Origin: Exiguobacterium sp. BMC-KP
Lineage (GTDB): Bacteria > Bacillota > Bacilli > Exiguobacteriales > Exiguobacteriaceae
Reading direction: 5' to 3'
Assembly: GCF_001275385.1 (NCBI RefSeq)
Contig: NZ_LGIW01000015.1
Location: 1,364,001 to 1,428,000, forward strand
DNA: 64,000 bases
The stretch's first letter is position 1. Every line of letters starts with the position of its first letter. Below are positions 44,190 through 52,345 of the stretch, one piece after another. Below the pieces are notes generated by a model. It ran no database searches. It saw only the letters and a program-made list of their open reading frames with translations, and was not told the DNA's origin. The position numbers and the translations under genes are program-made.

Positions 44190-44963
44190 TTAAAGAATGT
44201 GGAATCCACTATCGACGTGAAGGATTTCTCCTGTTACGCCACTCGACATTTGTGAAAGCAAGAACAGTCCACTTTGACCGATTTGCTCTGTCGTGACGTT
44301 ACGGTGAAGTGGCGCACGTTCTTCGATGCTATCGAGAATTGAGTTGAAATCGCCGACACCTTTTGCTGATACTGTCCGGATCGGACCAGCTGAGATTGCA
44401 TTGACACGAACACCTTGCTGACCGTATTCAGCAGCTAAGTAACGAACACTTGCATCTAGTGCTGCTTTTGCGACACCCATGACGTTATAGTTCGGAACCA
44501 TCTTCTCGCCGCCTAGATACGTCAATGTGATGACGGATGCGTCTTCCGTGAAGAAATCTTTCGCCGCCTTGACGACTGCCGTCAAGCTGTAGGCAGAGAT
44601 ATCGAGTGCTTGCGCGAATTGTTCGCGTGTCACACCAGAAAACTCACCACGAAGTGCTTCTTTATCTGCGAATGCGATCGAGTGTGCAATCCCCGAAATC
44701 TTACCATGATCCGCATGAATCGTTTGGAAGACCTGCTCGATTTCTTCATCACTTGTAACGTCACACGTATAATAAGAAGCCGGACGTGACAATTCTTGCC
44801 CTAATTTTTCAAGTGGTGCCTTAAAACGCTCCCCGACATATGTAAATGCCAGGCTTGCTCCAGCAGCGTCAAGCGCACGTGCGATGCCCCATGCAATCGA
44901 GCGTTGGTTGATGACGCCCATGACGACGTACGTCTTGCCTTCGAGTGAAGGATAAATATTCAT
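44190..44963 (-). CDS. fabI: Enoyl-ACP reductase FabI
   Basis: NAD(P)H-dependent reductase that completes each cycle of fatty acid elongation and is the target of triclosan-type inhibitors. The glycine motif is G-V-I-N-Q-R-S-I-A-W-G-I-A. The catalytic set Tyr149, Tyr159 and Lys166 lies in T-L-T-Y-L and Y-N-V-M-G-V-A-K, with E. coli-like spacing. At 257 residues it is complete. A FapR box directly upstream marks it as a member of the FapR regulon. It has a sigma-A promoter divergent from the SEDS gene and its own terminator. Confidence 0.96.
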   Translation of the reverse strand: MNIYPSLEGKTYVVMGVINQRSIAWGIARALDAAGASLAFTYVGERFKAPLEKLGQELSRPASYYTCDVTSDEEIEQVFQTIHADHGKISGIAHSIAFADKEALRGEFSGVTREQFAQALDISAYSLTAVVKAAKDFFTEDASVITLTYLGGEKMVPNYNVMGVAKAALDASVRYLAAEYGQQGVRVNAISAGPIRTVSAKGVGDFNSILDSIEERAPLHRNVTTEQIGQSGLFLLSQMSSGVTGEILHVDSGFHIL

Positions 44964-44980
44964 GATAAAGTCCCCCTTGA

Positions 44981-44999
44981 ATTAGTACCTGGTAATAAA
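44981..44999 (-). promoter_or_regulatory. FapR operator of fabI
   Basis: ATTAGTACCTGGTAATAAA fits the FapR consensus (TTAGTACCTRGTNNTAA). It lies just downstream of the predicted start site, the position where FapR blocks transcription until malonyl-CoA releases it. Confidence 0.78.
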
Positions 45000-45009
45000 A
45001 CCTATCTTC

Positions 45010-45038
45010 AGGTTACAAAAACGTAACGCTTCTGTCAA
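45010..45038 (-). promoter_or_regulatory. Sigma-A promoter of fabI
   Basis: On the minus strand a perfect TTGACA (45038-45033), 17 bases, TAACCT (45015-45010). The start near 45003 is directly followed by the FapR box. Confidence 0.65.
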
Positions 45039-45053
45039 CCATCGCTCTTGATA

Positions 45054-45081
45054 TTGCGAATTTGATAAATTACGGTAATAT
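45054..45081 (+). promoter_or_regulatory. Candidate promoter of the second SEDS gene
   Basis: TTGCGA (45054-45059), 16 bases, TAATAT (45076-45081). The ATG follows at 45108. Confidence 0.5.
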
Positions 45082-45107
45082 AGAGAATGATAGAAAGTAG
45101 GGATGAA

Positions 45108-46277
45108 ATGAATCGATTCAAATCATTTACACAACGTTATGATCATACGTTGCTTTTTTTACTCGCCTGTCTGATGGTCATCAGCGTCATCGCCATCTAT
45201 ACGGCTCAACCTTCGCTTAAAGGTGCGATCAGTGCCATCAACTTCTCTGCCAAACAAATTCAATGGTATGTCATCGGATTCATGGCGCTATCCGTCGTCA
45301 TTTTCATCGATTATGAACAGTTGAAGCGATTCCACTGGTTTTTATATGGAGCAGGTATCTTATCATTAATCGGTCTTGTCATTTTCCGTGGCACACCAAT
45401 CGTCACTGAAATCAAAGGAGCATATGGTTGGTATCAGTTCCCAGTCATCGGTACTGTGCAACCGGCCGAGTTCATGAAATTCTTTTTGATTGTTTCGCTC
45501 GCTGCCGTCATCACCGAACACAATGCACGCTATGTTCAGCATGAACGTGACTTCTTATTACTTATCAAAATGGTCGCTGTCACTGCCTTGCCACTTGGTC
45601 TTATCATCATCCAGCCCGATTTAGGGATCGGTTTGATTCTCTGTGTCATCCTAGCATGTGCGATGTTATTATCAGGACTGAACTGGAAATGGCTTTTAAC
45701 GATGTTTGGTCTGTTCGCAGGTGCTGTCATCATCTTCTTTTACCTATTCTTTTTCCAGAACGATTTACTCGCAACCTTTTTCCCGGGTCACGCGATGAAC
45801 CGGATCATGGCTTGGTTGCAGCCTTTCGAATATGCGGATGATCTGTCGTATCAGCTCGTCCAAGCAATCAACGCGACAGGTTCAGGTCAAATGTTCGGCG
45901 TTGGTTACGGTAAACTGCAAGTATTCGTTCCCGAGTTGCATACAGACTTCATCTTTACGACGATTGCCTCACATTATGGTTTCATCGGTGCTGCCATCGT
46001 ATTGATCGTCTTGTTCCTTTTCGTCTATCGCTTGATTCAAATTGCACTGGAGACGGCGGATCCATTTGGGACCTATATCGTGACAGGATACGTCGCGATG
46101 TTTACGTTCCAGATCTTCCAAAACATCGGGATGACGATCGGTGTCTTACCAATCACAGGTCTCCCTCTACCGTTCATCAGTTACGGTGGATCGACGATGA
46201 TCGTAAACCTCGTCGGTCTAGGATTAATCATGGCAATCGCTTCTCAGTCACGGATTTCCATGTTCGATGAAGATTAA
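45108..46277 (+). CDS. Second SEDS-family protein (RodA/FtsW-type)
   Basis: A 389-residue polytopic membrane protein of the FtsW/RodA/SpoVE family. The C-terminal signature G-L-P-L-P-F-I-S-Y-G-G-S-T-M-I-V-N-L is complete, and G-V-G-Y-G-K precedes the P-E-L-H-T-D-F-I-F-T loop. The H-T-D-F segment is the form usual in RodA, where FtsW has P-E-x-E-T-D-Y (seen in the copy at 5006-6277), so an elongation role is the better guess. The ATG at 45108 has AGTAGGG upstream. It is monocistronic and divergent from fabI. Confidence 0.88.
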   Translation: MNRFKSFTQRYDHTLLFLLACLMVISVIAIYTAQPSLKGAISAINFSAKQIQWYVIGFMALSVVIFIDYEQLKRFHWFLYGAGILSLIGLVIFRGTPIVTEIKGAYGWYQFPVIGTVQPAEFMKFFLIVSLAAVITEHNARYVQHERDFLLLIKMVAVTALPLGLIIIQPDLGIGLILCVILACAMLLSGLNWKWLLTMFGLFAGAVIIFFYLFFFQNDLLATFFPGHAMNRIMAWLQPFEYADDLSYQLVQAINATGSGQMFGVGYGKLQVFVPELHTDFIFTTIASHYGFIGAAIVLIVLFLFVYRLIQIALETADPFGTYIVTGYVAMFTFQIFQNIGMTIGVLPITGLPLPFISYGGSTMIVNLVGLGLIMAIASQSRISMFDED

Positions 46278-46287
46278 GCGTACGTTT

Positions 46288-46318
46288 AAAAGGCAGTGGA
46301 CTTGATCCACTGCCTTTT
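46288..46318. terminator. Bidirectional terminator
   Basis: A 13-bp perfect stem (46288-46300 with 46306-46318) with a five-base loop. It is shared by the SEDS gene and the convergent pseudouridine synthase gene. Confidence 0.88.
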
Positions 46319-46330
46319 AGCGTATATCAA

Positions 46331-47215
46331 TCATTCAATTCGGAGATCCTCAGGAAGCGGTGCCTCAAATCGAACCCGTTCTCCTGTTGCAGGATGAAGA
46401 AACGATGCTAACGCACTATGAAGTGCCTGACGCGGCAGTAACGGCTGACCCTGATACATCGTATCACCAATCAAAGGATGACCAAGAAACGCAAGGTGGA
46501 CACGAATTTGATGTGTCCGTCCTGTCTCTAGTCGAATATCAAGTAACGACAGCTCTTGGTCAAAGGCTTGAACTGGACGGCTATTTAAAATATGAGTAAT
46601 AGCCCGTTGACCATCTGGTCGTACCATCCGTTCCATGAAGGAATGATCGGTTTGACCGATTGGCTGATTAATCGTTTGTGCTGGTACGTGTCCAGGTGCA
46701 TAGGCTAAATAATGTCGTTCTAGCTCATTTGACTTTTGCATAAGACTCATCCGGTGATGGGCTAATCCATGTTTCGCAAATAAGACAAGACCACTCGTGT
46801 CACGGTCAAGACGATTAACGATATGAATCGCATATGGGATTCCTTGTTTTCGATAATAACCAAGGACATAATTCGACAATGAGCGTTCCGGATGTAATCG
46901 TGAAGGGATTGATGCCATACCCGGCGGTTTATTGACGACAAGTAGCCACTCATCTTCAAACAGGATATCAAGTTCTCCTTCTGTCGCAATCATATCGGGT
47001 GCTGGCGTCTCCTCCGGGAAAAAGACATGGACATGATCGCCCGCACGCAAGACATCATGAACATTGACGTGTTGCCCGTTGCTCGTAATATCCCCGTGAT
47101 TTTTGATTGATACTAACATTTTTCGCGAGATCCCTAAACGCGTCGTGCAAAAATGACTGACACGCCATCCGTCTTCGAGATCGCTTACCGTCTGTTGTAG
47201 CTGAAATCCATTCAT
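46331..47215 (-). CDS. RluD-family pseudouridine synthase (YjbO-like)
   Basis: RNA pseudouridine synthase of the RluA/RluD family. An N-terminal S4-like region (R-L-G-I-S-R-K-M-L-V-S-I-K) precedes the catalytic domain. The catalytic motif is H-I-V-N-R-L-D-R-D-T-S-G-L with catalytic Asp137. A later L-E-T-G-R-T-H-Q-I-R-V-H-L-A-F-L-G-H-P-L-I-G-D motif is intact. At 294 residues it is normal. The target uridines are unknown. It follows NAD kinase and the alarmone synthetase in one transcriptional direction with gaps of only 25 and 4 bases, as in B. subtilis yjbM-nadF-yjbO. Confidence 0.92.
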   Translation of the reverse strand: MNGFQLQQTVSDLEDGWRVSHFCTTRLGISRKMLVSIKNHGDITSNGQHVNVHDVLRAGDHVHVFFPEETPAPDMIATEGELDILFEDEWLLVVNKPPGMASIPSRLHPERSLSNYVLGYYRKQGIPYAIHIVNRLDRDTSGLVLFAKHGLAHHRMSLMQKSNELERHYLAYAPGHVPAQTINQPIGQTDHSFMERMVRPDGQRAITHILNSRPVQAFDQELSLLDIRLETGRTHQIRVHLAFLGHPLIGDTMYQGQPLLPRQALHSALASFLHPATGERVRFEAPLPEDLRIE

Positions 47216-47240
47216 ATTTCCATTCCCTTTACATGCTACA

Positions 47241-48050
47241 TTAACGTCTTTCGTCTGCTAGGAAAGATTCCCGAACCCGCTGCCAGAACGGGAAAGAACG
47301 AAAACGAGCAAATTTCACTTTTTTATCTGAGACTCGGCACCGAATCGACGTTACGTTTTGATGAATGATTGAAGCATAGTGGTCATACGTCATTTGAAAA
47401 TCAATTGGGTTGACTGGACGAATTTCGACATCATGATGTTTCGGTAACAACATCGGCGAGCCAATCGTCCGGTAAACACGATTATTGATCGATGCCATCT
47501 CTGTAATTTGAATTGCTTCGAGCGCTGGGTGGACGATTGCTCCGCCGAGCGCTTTATTGTATGCTGTCGAACCTGATGGTGTCGATACACATAATCCATC
47601 ACCACGGAACGTCTCGAAGTAATCACCTCGAATCGACAAATCGCAGACGAGCGTTTGGTTAAAACTCTTAATCGTACATTCATTCAAGGCTAGTAGTTGG
47701 TTGTGAGAACCGTCCGCATAATCAATCGAAAGTTCAAGCAATGGATATTGAACCGTCGCTAAATCCTGCTTCGCGATATGATCGATCAGTTCATCCATTT
47801 CTTCCGGGCGCCAATCCGCATAAAAACCGAGATGCCCCGTATGAATTCCAACAAGAGTGATCGTCTCTACTTGATCGAGATACGAATGAAACGCCTGTAA
47901 CATCGTTCCGTCTCCACCAATCGAGACGACGATTTCCGGTTGACTGACATCAAGGACGCATCCCCGATTCGTCAATGCCTGCTCGAGCTCTTGTTTAAGT
48001 GCATGTGAACGCTCATCATCGCGAGCCGTGATTGCAAAACGCATGGTCAT
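47241..48050 (-). CDS. nadF: NAD kinase
   Basis: Phosphorylates NAD+ to NADP+. The 269-residue protein has the nucleotide-binding G-G-D-G-T-M-L motif near residue 45, N-E-C-T-I-K near 122, and the S-T-P-S-G-S-T-A-Y-N-K-A-L-G-G motif that binds NAD. The final strand V-R-C-R-V-S-D-K-K-V is typical. It lies 4 bases after the alarmone synthetase stop and 25 bases before the RluD-family gene, so the three should be co-expressed. With nadE at 33054 this window holds two steps of NAD(P) supply. Confidence 0.95.
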   Translation of the reverse strand: MTMRFAITARDDERSHALKQELEQALTNRGCVLDVSQPEIVVSIGGDGTMLQAFHSYLDQVETITLVGIHTGHLGFYADWRPEEMDELIDHIAKQDLATVQYPLLELSIDYADGSHNQLLALNECTIKSFNQTLVCDLSIRGDYFETFRGDGLCVSTPSGSTAYNKALGGAIVHPALEAIQITEMASINNRVYRTIGSPMLLPKHHDVEIRPVNPIDFQMTYDHYASIIHQNVTSIRCRVSDKKVKFARFRSFPFWQRVRESFLADERR

Positions 48051-48054
48051 CCCC

Positions 48055-48714
48055 CTACTCTTTTAATCGTTCGGACGCCTTGGCGTCACGTTGAAAGACG
48101 AGTTGTGCGTCTTGAATTTCTACTTTCAGTTGACTCATTTCCGCATCGAGCAAAAACGCTGCTTCTGCCGCACGTCGCAGTCGCTCACGCGTCTCTTCCG
48201 GAATATTGCCTTGATATTTGTAATTCAACGAGTGTTCGATCGTTGCCCAGAAGTTCATCGCAAGTGTCCGAATTTGGATCTCCACTAACGTCGGTACTTC
48301 CCCTTCGATTGTCTGAACCGGATAAGCAATGATAACGTGATACGATCGATAACCACTATCCTTCTTTTGAGTAATGTAGTTTCGTTCCTCGACGATCTTA
48401 AAATCACCACGCGAACGCAATAGTTCAAGGACATGAATGATATCATCAACGAATTGACACATGATACGTAATCCGGCGATATCCTGCATATCTTGTTCTA
48501 AAGAATCCCGCGCAATTGCTTTTCGTTCCGCTTTTTGAAGAATGCTTTTTACAGGTTTGACCCGTCCTGTGACAAATTCAATCGGTGAATGTTCTCCCCG
48601 TTGCTGAAATTGTTTACGAATCGCTTTTAGCTTGACTTTCAACTCATCGACCGCGATTTGGTACGGTGCAAGAAATAAATCCCAATTTTCTTTTGTCATC
48701 TGATTTGTCACCAC
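48055..48714 (-). CDS. sasB: Small alarmone synthetase SasB (RelP-like)
   Basis: A single-domain (p)ppGpp synthetase of 219 residues, without the hydrolase domain of Rel. The synthetase motifs are visible: F-V-T-G-R-V-K-P-V-K-S-I, the Q-D-I-A-G-L-R-I-M-C-Q-F stretch, Y-I-T-Q-K-K-D-S-G-Y-R-S-Y-H, then V-E-I-Q-I-R-T-L-A-M-N-F-W-A-T-I-E-H. These bind ATP and GTP and transfer pyrophosphate. It matches B. subtilis YjbM (SasB) in neighbours too. It is divergent from the CYTH gene. Confidence 0.93.
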   Translation of the reverse strand: MVTNQMTKENWDLFLAPYQIAVDELKVKLKAIRKQFQQRGEHSPIEFVTGRVKPVKSILQKAERKAIARDSLEQDMQDIAGLRIMCQFVDDIIHVLELLRSRGDFKIVEERNYITQKKDSGYRSYHVIIAYPVQTIEGEVPTLVEIQIRTLAMNFWATIEHSLNYKYQGNIPEETRERLRRAAEAAFLLDAEMSQLKVEIQDAQLVFQRDAKASERLKE

Positions 48715-48795
48715 TTTTAATCGAATAGTATTGGTTCAGTGCGTGTTCCTACCTCATTCATGTTATCATATTTTCAGACATTCAACTAGAAAGGC

Positions 48796-49377
48796 GTGAT
48801 TCCGATTAGACAAGAATTGGAAATCGAATTTAAGAACTTATTGTCTGAACAAGAATACCTATCGTTATTTACCCATTATGCATCAACTAAACAACCCATT
48901 TGGCAAGCAAATGATTATTTTGATACGCCTGATTTTGAACTTCGAAAAAAAGGTGCTGCTTTACGAATCCGTGAAAAAAAGCAAGGACTCGTCCTTACTT
49001 TAAAACAACCTCACGAAGATGGATTGCTTGAAACGCATGTTACGTTATCAGCAAATGAAGCGGAAGACCTATTTAAATATGGTCTGATTCATTCTGATGA
49101 GATGAATCACCAGCTAAAATCGTTTGACTTACAAGGATCTTTAGAGCATTTAGGTCGATTAGAGACGGAACGAATCGACATCGTGCTTCCGGAAGGTTTA
49201 CTCGTCCTTGATAAAAGTCGTTATCTCGGACATACCGATTATGAGTTAGAGTTTGAAGTCAGCAACTTCAAACAAGGGCAAAAGGACTTCGAGCAACTCC
49301 TTTTAGAACACGACATTCCACAGCGTGAAACAAAAAATAAAATCGTTCGCTTCATGGAACGTAAAGCGCTTTCTTGA
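48796..49377 (+). CDS. CYTH-domain protein (YjbK-like)
   Basis: A 193-residue triphosphate-tunnel metalloenzyme fold. The N-terminal E-L-E-I-E-F-K-N gives the ExExK motif, and Arg/Lys/Glu strands follow (A-L-R-I-R-E-K-K, L-V-L-T-L-K-Q-P, R-L-E-T-E-R, D-Y-E-L-E-F-E-V). Relatives hydrolyse tripolyphosphate or other triphosphates. B. subtilis yjbK also faces yjbM. The start is unclear: the GTG at 48796 is almost touching the AAAGG site. An ATT at 48805 would have normal spacing and give the usual family start. Confidence 0.88.
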   Translation: MIPIRQELEIEFKNLLSEQEYLSLFTHYASTKQPIWQANDYFDTPDFELRKKGAALRIREKKQGLVLTLKQPHEDGLLETHVTLSANEAEDLFKYGLIHSDEMNHQLKSFDLQGSLEHLGRLETERIDIVLPEGLLVLDKSRYLGHTDYELEFEVSNFKQGQKDFEQLLLEHDIPQRETKNKIVRFMERKALS

Positions 49378-49471
49378 TTTCTCGTGTAGAAGTGAACAAG
49401 CAAAACCTTTGCTCTTTCTTTTTTTTCGTTGCTAAAATAGGGTAACGATAACAACAGGAAGGGGTGAACGG

Positions 49472-50263
49472 ATGGAACACGCACAATGTAACGGATCATA
49501 TTGTTCATTGGACGAACCATCGATTCAACAACCGACGAAACCTCTGGAAATCTATCATTTTCTAGATGTGACACAAACGGATGGTTTACGGTTGATACCC
49601 GTTCTCAAGAAACTGGAACTAGAATATGGTCATTTGTTCCGTCTTCGGACGATTGCGACGATTCCATGTGCTCCATCACGATCTGCATGCGACATGTCAC
49701 CACTCGTCATTCTAAAAGCGATCGAACTGCAAGGAAAAACGTTTGGTATGCGGTTCATGCGACGCCTTCGGATGCTTCATAACGTCGAAGGAGAAAGTGC
49801 ATATAGTCGTCCATCGTTGATGCGACTAGCAGAAGCATTAACGGAGTATGGTTTGGATTTAGATGAGTTCCATCGCGATGTGTCGTCAGACACAATTCAG
49901 CAAATGCTCGAGAAAGAAACCGAACTAGTCACCGAATGGGATGTTCGGATTCTTCCGACACTCGCTTTTGTCGGTGACGAGGAAGCCATCAAAGCAGAAG
50001 GACCTTATGAGTATTTGGTGTATGTTTCGATCTTAAGTGAGTTACTGGATCATACAATCGAAAAACAACCGAAGCCACCACTTGAACAATTCTTGAGACG
50101 GTATGAAACAGCAACTACGGCTGAAATTGCCTTTATTTATGACGCTCCTGAATCCCAGATTGAACATGAACTAAAAAAACTAGTCTTGCAACAGAAATGT
50201 GCTTCTCTATCATACTGTGATGGAAAAGTATGGCGTCATTTAAAAGATTCAGCACATGCATGA
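49472..50263 (+). CDS. yjbH: ClpXP adaptor YjbH (Spx proteolysis)
   Basis: Thioredoxin-like DsbA-fold adaptor that binds Spx and presents it to ClpXP, so that Spx is low without disulfide stress. The 263 residues include a Cys-rich start (C-N-G-S-Y-C, residues 6-11), I-Y-H-F-L-D-V-T as first strand, and the late T-L-A-F-V-G-D-E-E-A strand of the fold. A winged-helix-like C-terminal region follows. Position between yjbK and pepF matches B. subtilis. The Spx gene itself lies 6.5 kb away at 56482. An extended -10 (TGC-TAAAAT) precedes it. Confidence 0.88.
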   Translation: MEHAQCNGSYCSLDEPSIQQPTKPLEIYHFLDVTQTDGLRLIPVLKKLELEYGHLFRLRTIATIPCAPSRSACDMSPLVILKAIELQGKTFGMRFMRRLRMLHNVEGESAYSRPSLMRLAEALTEYGLDLDEFHRDVSSDTIQQMLEKETELVTEWDVRILPTLAFVGDEEAIKAEGPYEYLVYVSILSELLDHTIEKQPKPPLEQFLRRYETATTAEIAFIYDAPESQIEHELKKLVLQQKCASLSYCDGKVWRHLKDSAHA

Positions 50264-50272
50264 TATAACAAT

Positions 50273-50306
50273 AAAAGGACAGTGAAGTCTGCTTCACTGT
50301 CCTTTT
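50273..50306. terminator. Terminator after yjbH
   Basis: A 15-bp perfect stem (50273-50287 with 50292-50306) with a four-base loop and T5 end, ten bases after the stop. Confidence 0.9.
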
Positions 50307-50325
50307 TATACTCACTCATAGAAAA

Positions 50326-50360
50326 AGAAAAAGTCCTTCATGACGAAAAGGACTTTTTCT
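50326..50360. terminator. Second terminator between yjbH and pepF
   Basis: A 13-bp perfect stem (50326-50338 with 50348-50360), T5 and A5 in the arms. It lies 20 bases after the first one and could serve the leftward cls-coiA-pepF unit. Confidence 0.85.
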
Positions 50361-50478
50361 TTTGATCATTGGATGGGGGAAAAAGAGAATCGACTGGGGA
50401 ATGTGACCCTCTTCACAATATAAGTATATCGTGAGACTATACTCTTTTCCACCATTTGTTCACTTTGTCACAAAGATG

Positions 50479-52290
50479 TCACTCTGCCAACAAAGCTTCG
50501 AATTCATCTAGGACGCGTTCAAATTGACGAAGTGCTGCTTCGACTGGTGCTTTTGTTGTCATATCAACACCAGCAGCTTTTAGCACTTCGATTGGATAAT
50601 CGCTTGATCCTGCTTTTAAGAAATTATTGATGTAACGCTCTACAGCCGGTTGTCCTTCTTCTAGGATTTGATCCGTCAATGCAGCAGCCGCTGAAATGCC
50701 TGTTGCATACTGATAGACATAGTAATTGTAATAGAAGTGTGGAATTCGAGCCCACTCCAAACCAATCTCTTCGTCTAATACAATCTCTTCCCCGAAGTAT
50801 TTTTGATTCAAGGCATAATACGTCGACGTCAAGAATTCTGGTGTCAACGATTGTCCAAGACGCGCAGCATCATGAATTGCATGTTCGAACTCAGCGAACA
50901 TTGTTTGTCGGAACAATGTTCCACGGAATGTTTCAAGTTGATTGTTCAACAGATAAAGTTTTTCTTTACGATCCGTCACTTTTTTCAATAGATAATCATT
51001 CAACAGCGCTTCATTCGTCGTTGAAGCAACTTCTGCGACGAAAATTGAATAGTCACCGTATGGGTATGGTTGTGATTTCCGCGTGTAGTAGCTATGAACC
51101 GAATGTCCGAATTCATGTGCGAGCGTAAAGAGGTTATTGATGTTATCTTGCCAGTTCATTAAAATGAATGGTTGTGTATCATAAGCACCAGAAGAGTAAG
51201 CCCCACTACGTTTACCACGCGTTTCTCGAACATCGACCCAGCGCTCAGACAATCCTTCTTCGAGAATATGTTTATATTCTGCTCCAAGCGGCGCGAGCCC
51301 TTCGACCATCAATTGTTTCGCTTCCTCATAAGAGACTTTCATTTCAACTTCAGAAACGAGCGGTGTATACATATCATACATGTGTAATTCGTCGAGTCCG
51401 AGTACCCGTTTACGTAAAGCTACGTAGCGATGAAGTAACGGTAAATGCTCATGTACCGCTTCAACTAATCCATCATAGACGGATTCAGGAATCGCATTAC
51501 CATGTAATGCGGCTGCACGTGCCGACGGGAACTTCCGAACATCTGCATAGAAGTTATCCTTCTTGACTGATCCTGCAAGTGTCGAAGCAAGTGTATTCGT
51601 ATACTTCGCATACGTTCCGTACATCGCTTTAAATGCGGCTTCCCGAACAGAACGGTCAGACGACTCAAGGAATGTGATGAAGCGACCATGTGTCAATTCT
51701 GTCTCTTCCCCGTCCTCACCTTTGATTTTCGGGAATGTCAAATCTGCATTATTCAGCATACCGAACGTCGTACCCGATTGACCGAGTACTTCTCCTGCTT
51801 TCGCAAGAATCGCTTCTTCCGCTTCTGTCAGCACGTGTTCGCGCTCTTGATTCAACTCATCAAATGCATGACGATACATCGCGAGATCCGTATTCTCATT
51901 GAGATATGTCTCAATCGTCGCTTCAGGTACAGCCAACAATTCTGGTGTCATGAAAGCAAGTGTTGCTCCGATTTGCGATGCTAGCGTCCGAGCACGGTCA
52001 TTCATGGCTTGGTAGAAACTATCCGCTGTATTTTCGTCATAACGCATGTGCGCGTATGTATAGAGCTTATAAAGACGTCTAGAGACTTCATCTCGTAGCT
52101 GTAACCCTTCATATAGCGTTTCCGCACTCTGACCAAGACGTCCCTTATACTCGACGAGTAATGGGAGCATTGCTTTCACCGATTCGAATTCTTCTTCCCA
52201 TACTTCGTTTGATGCGTAAATCGATTCTAGGTTCCACGTTTCTGTAACGTCAACATCTTGACGTGTTAATACTTCTGCCATTTGCCTCAC
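50479..52290 (-). CDS. pepF: Oligoendopeptidase F
   Basis: Cytoplasmic M3-family zinc oligopeptidase of 603 residues. The zinc motif H-E-F-G-H is near residue 390 in T-L-A-H-E-F-G-H-S-V-H-S-Y-Y, with the third ligand Glu in E-V-A-S-T-T-N-E-A. The N-terminal E-T-W-N-L-E-S-I-Y is typical. Such enzymes trim imported or signal peptides. An Opp importer is encoded at the end of the window. It is last in the cls-coiA-pepF run, with a 55-base gap after coiA. Confidence 0.95.
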   Translation of the reverse strand: MRQMAEVLTRQDVDVTETWNLESIYASNEVWEEEFESVKAMLPLLVEYKGRLGQSAETLYEGLQLRDEVSRRLYKLYTYAHMRYDENTADSFYQAMNDRARTLASQIGATLAFMTPELLAVPEATIETYLNENTDLAMYRHAFDELNQEREHVLTEAEEAILAKAGEVLGQSGTTFGMLNNADLTFPKIKGEDGEETELTHGRFITFLESSDRSVREAAFKAMYGTYAKYTNTLASTLAGSVKKDNFYADVRKFPSARAAALHGNAIPESVYDGLVEAVHEHLPLLHRYVALRKRVLGLDELHMYDMYTPLVSEVEMKVSYEEAKQLMVEGLAPLGAEYKHILEEGLSERWVDVRETRGKRSGAYSSGAYDTQPFILMNWQDNINNLFTLAHEFGHSVHSYYTRKSQPYPYGDYSIFVAEVASTTNEALLNDYLLKKVTDRKEKLYLLNNQLETFRGTLFRQTMFAEFEHAIHDAARLGQSLTPEFLTSTYYALNQKYFGEEIVLDEEIGLEWARIPHFYYNYYVYQYATGISAAAALTDQILEEGQPAVERYINNFLKAGSSDYPIEVLKAAGVDMTTKAPVEAALRQFERVLDEFEALLAE

Positions 52291-52345
52291 TCCTTTAATT
52301 CAGTTATACTTGTTTTCTTTTCGACAAACAATTGAAGTGCTCCTG

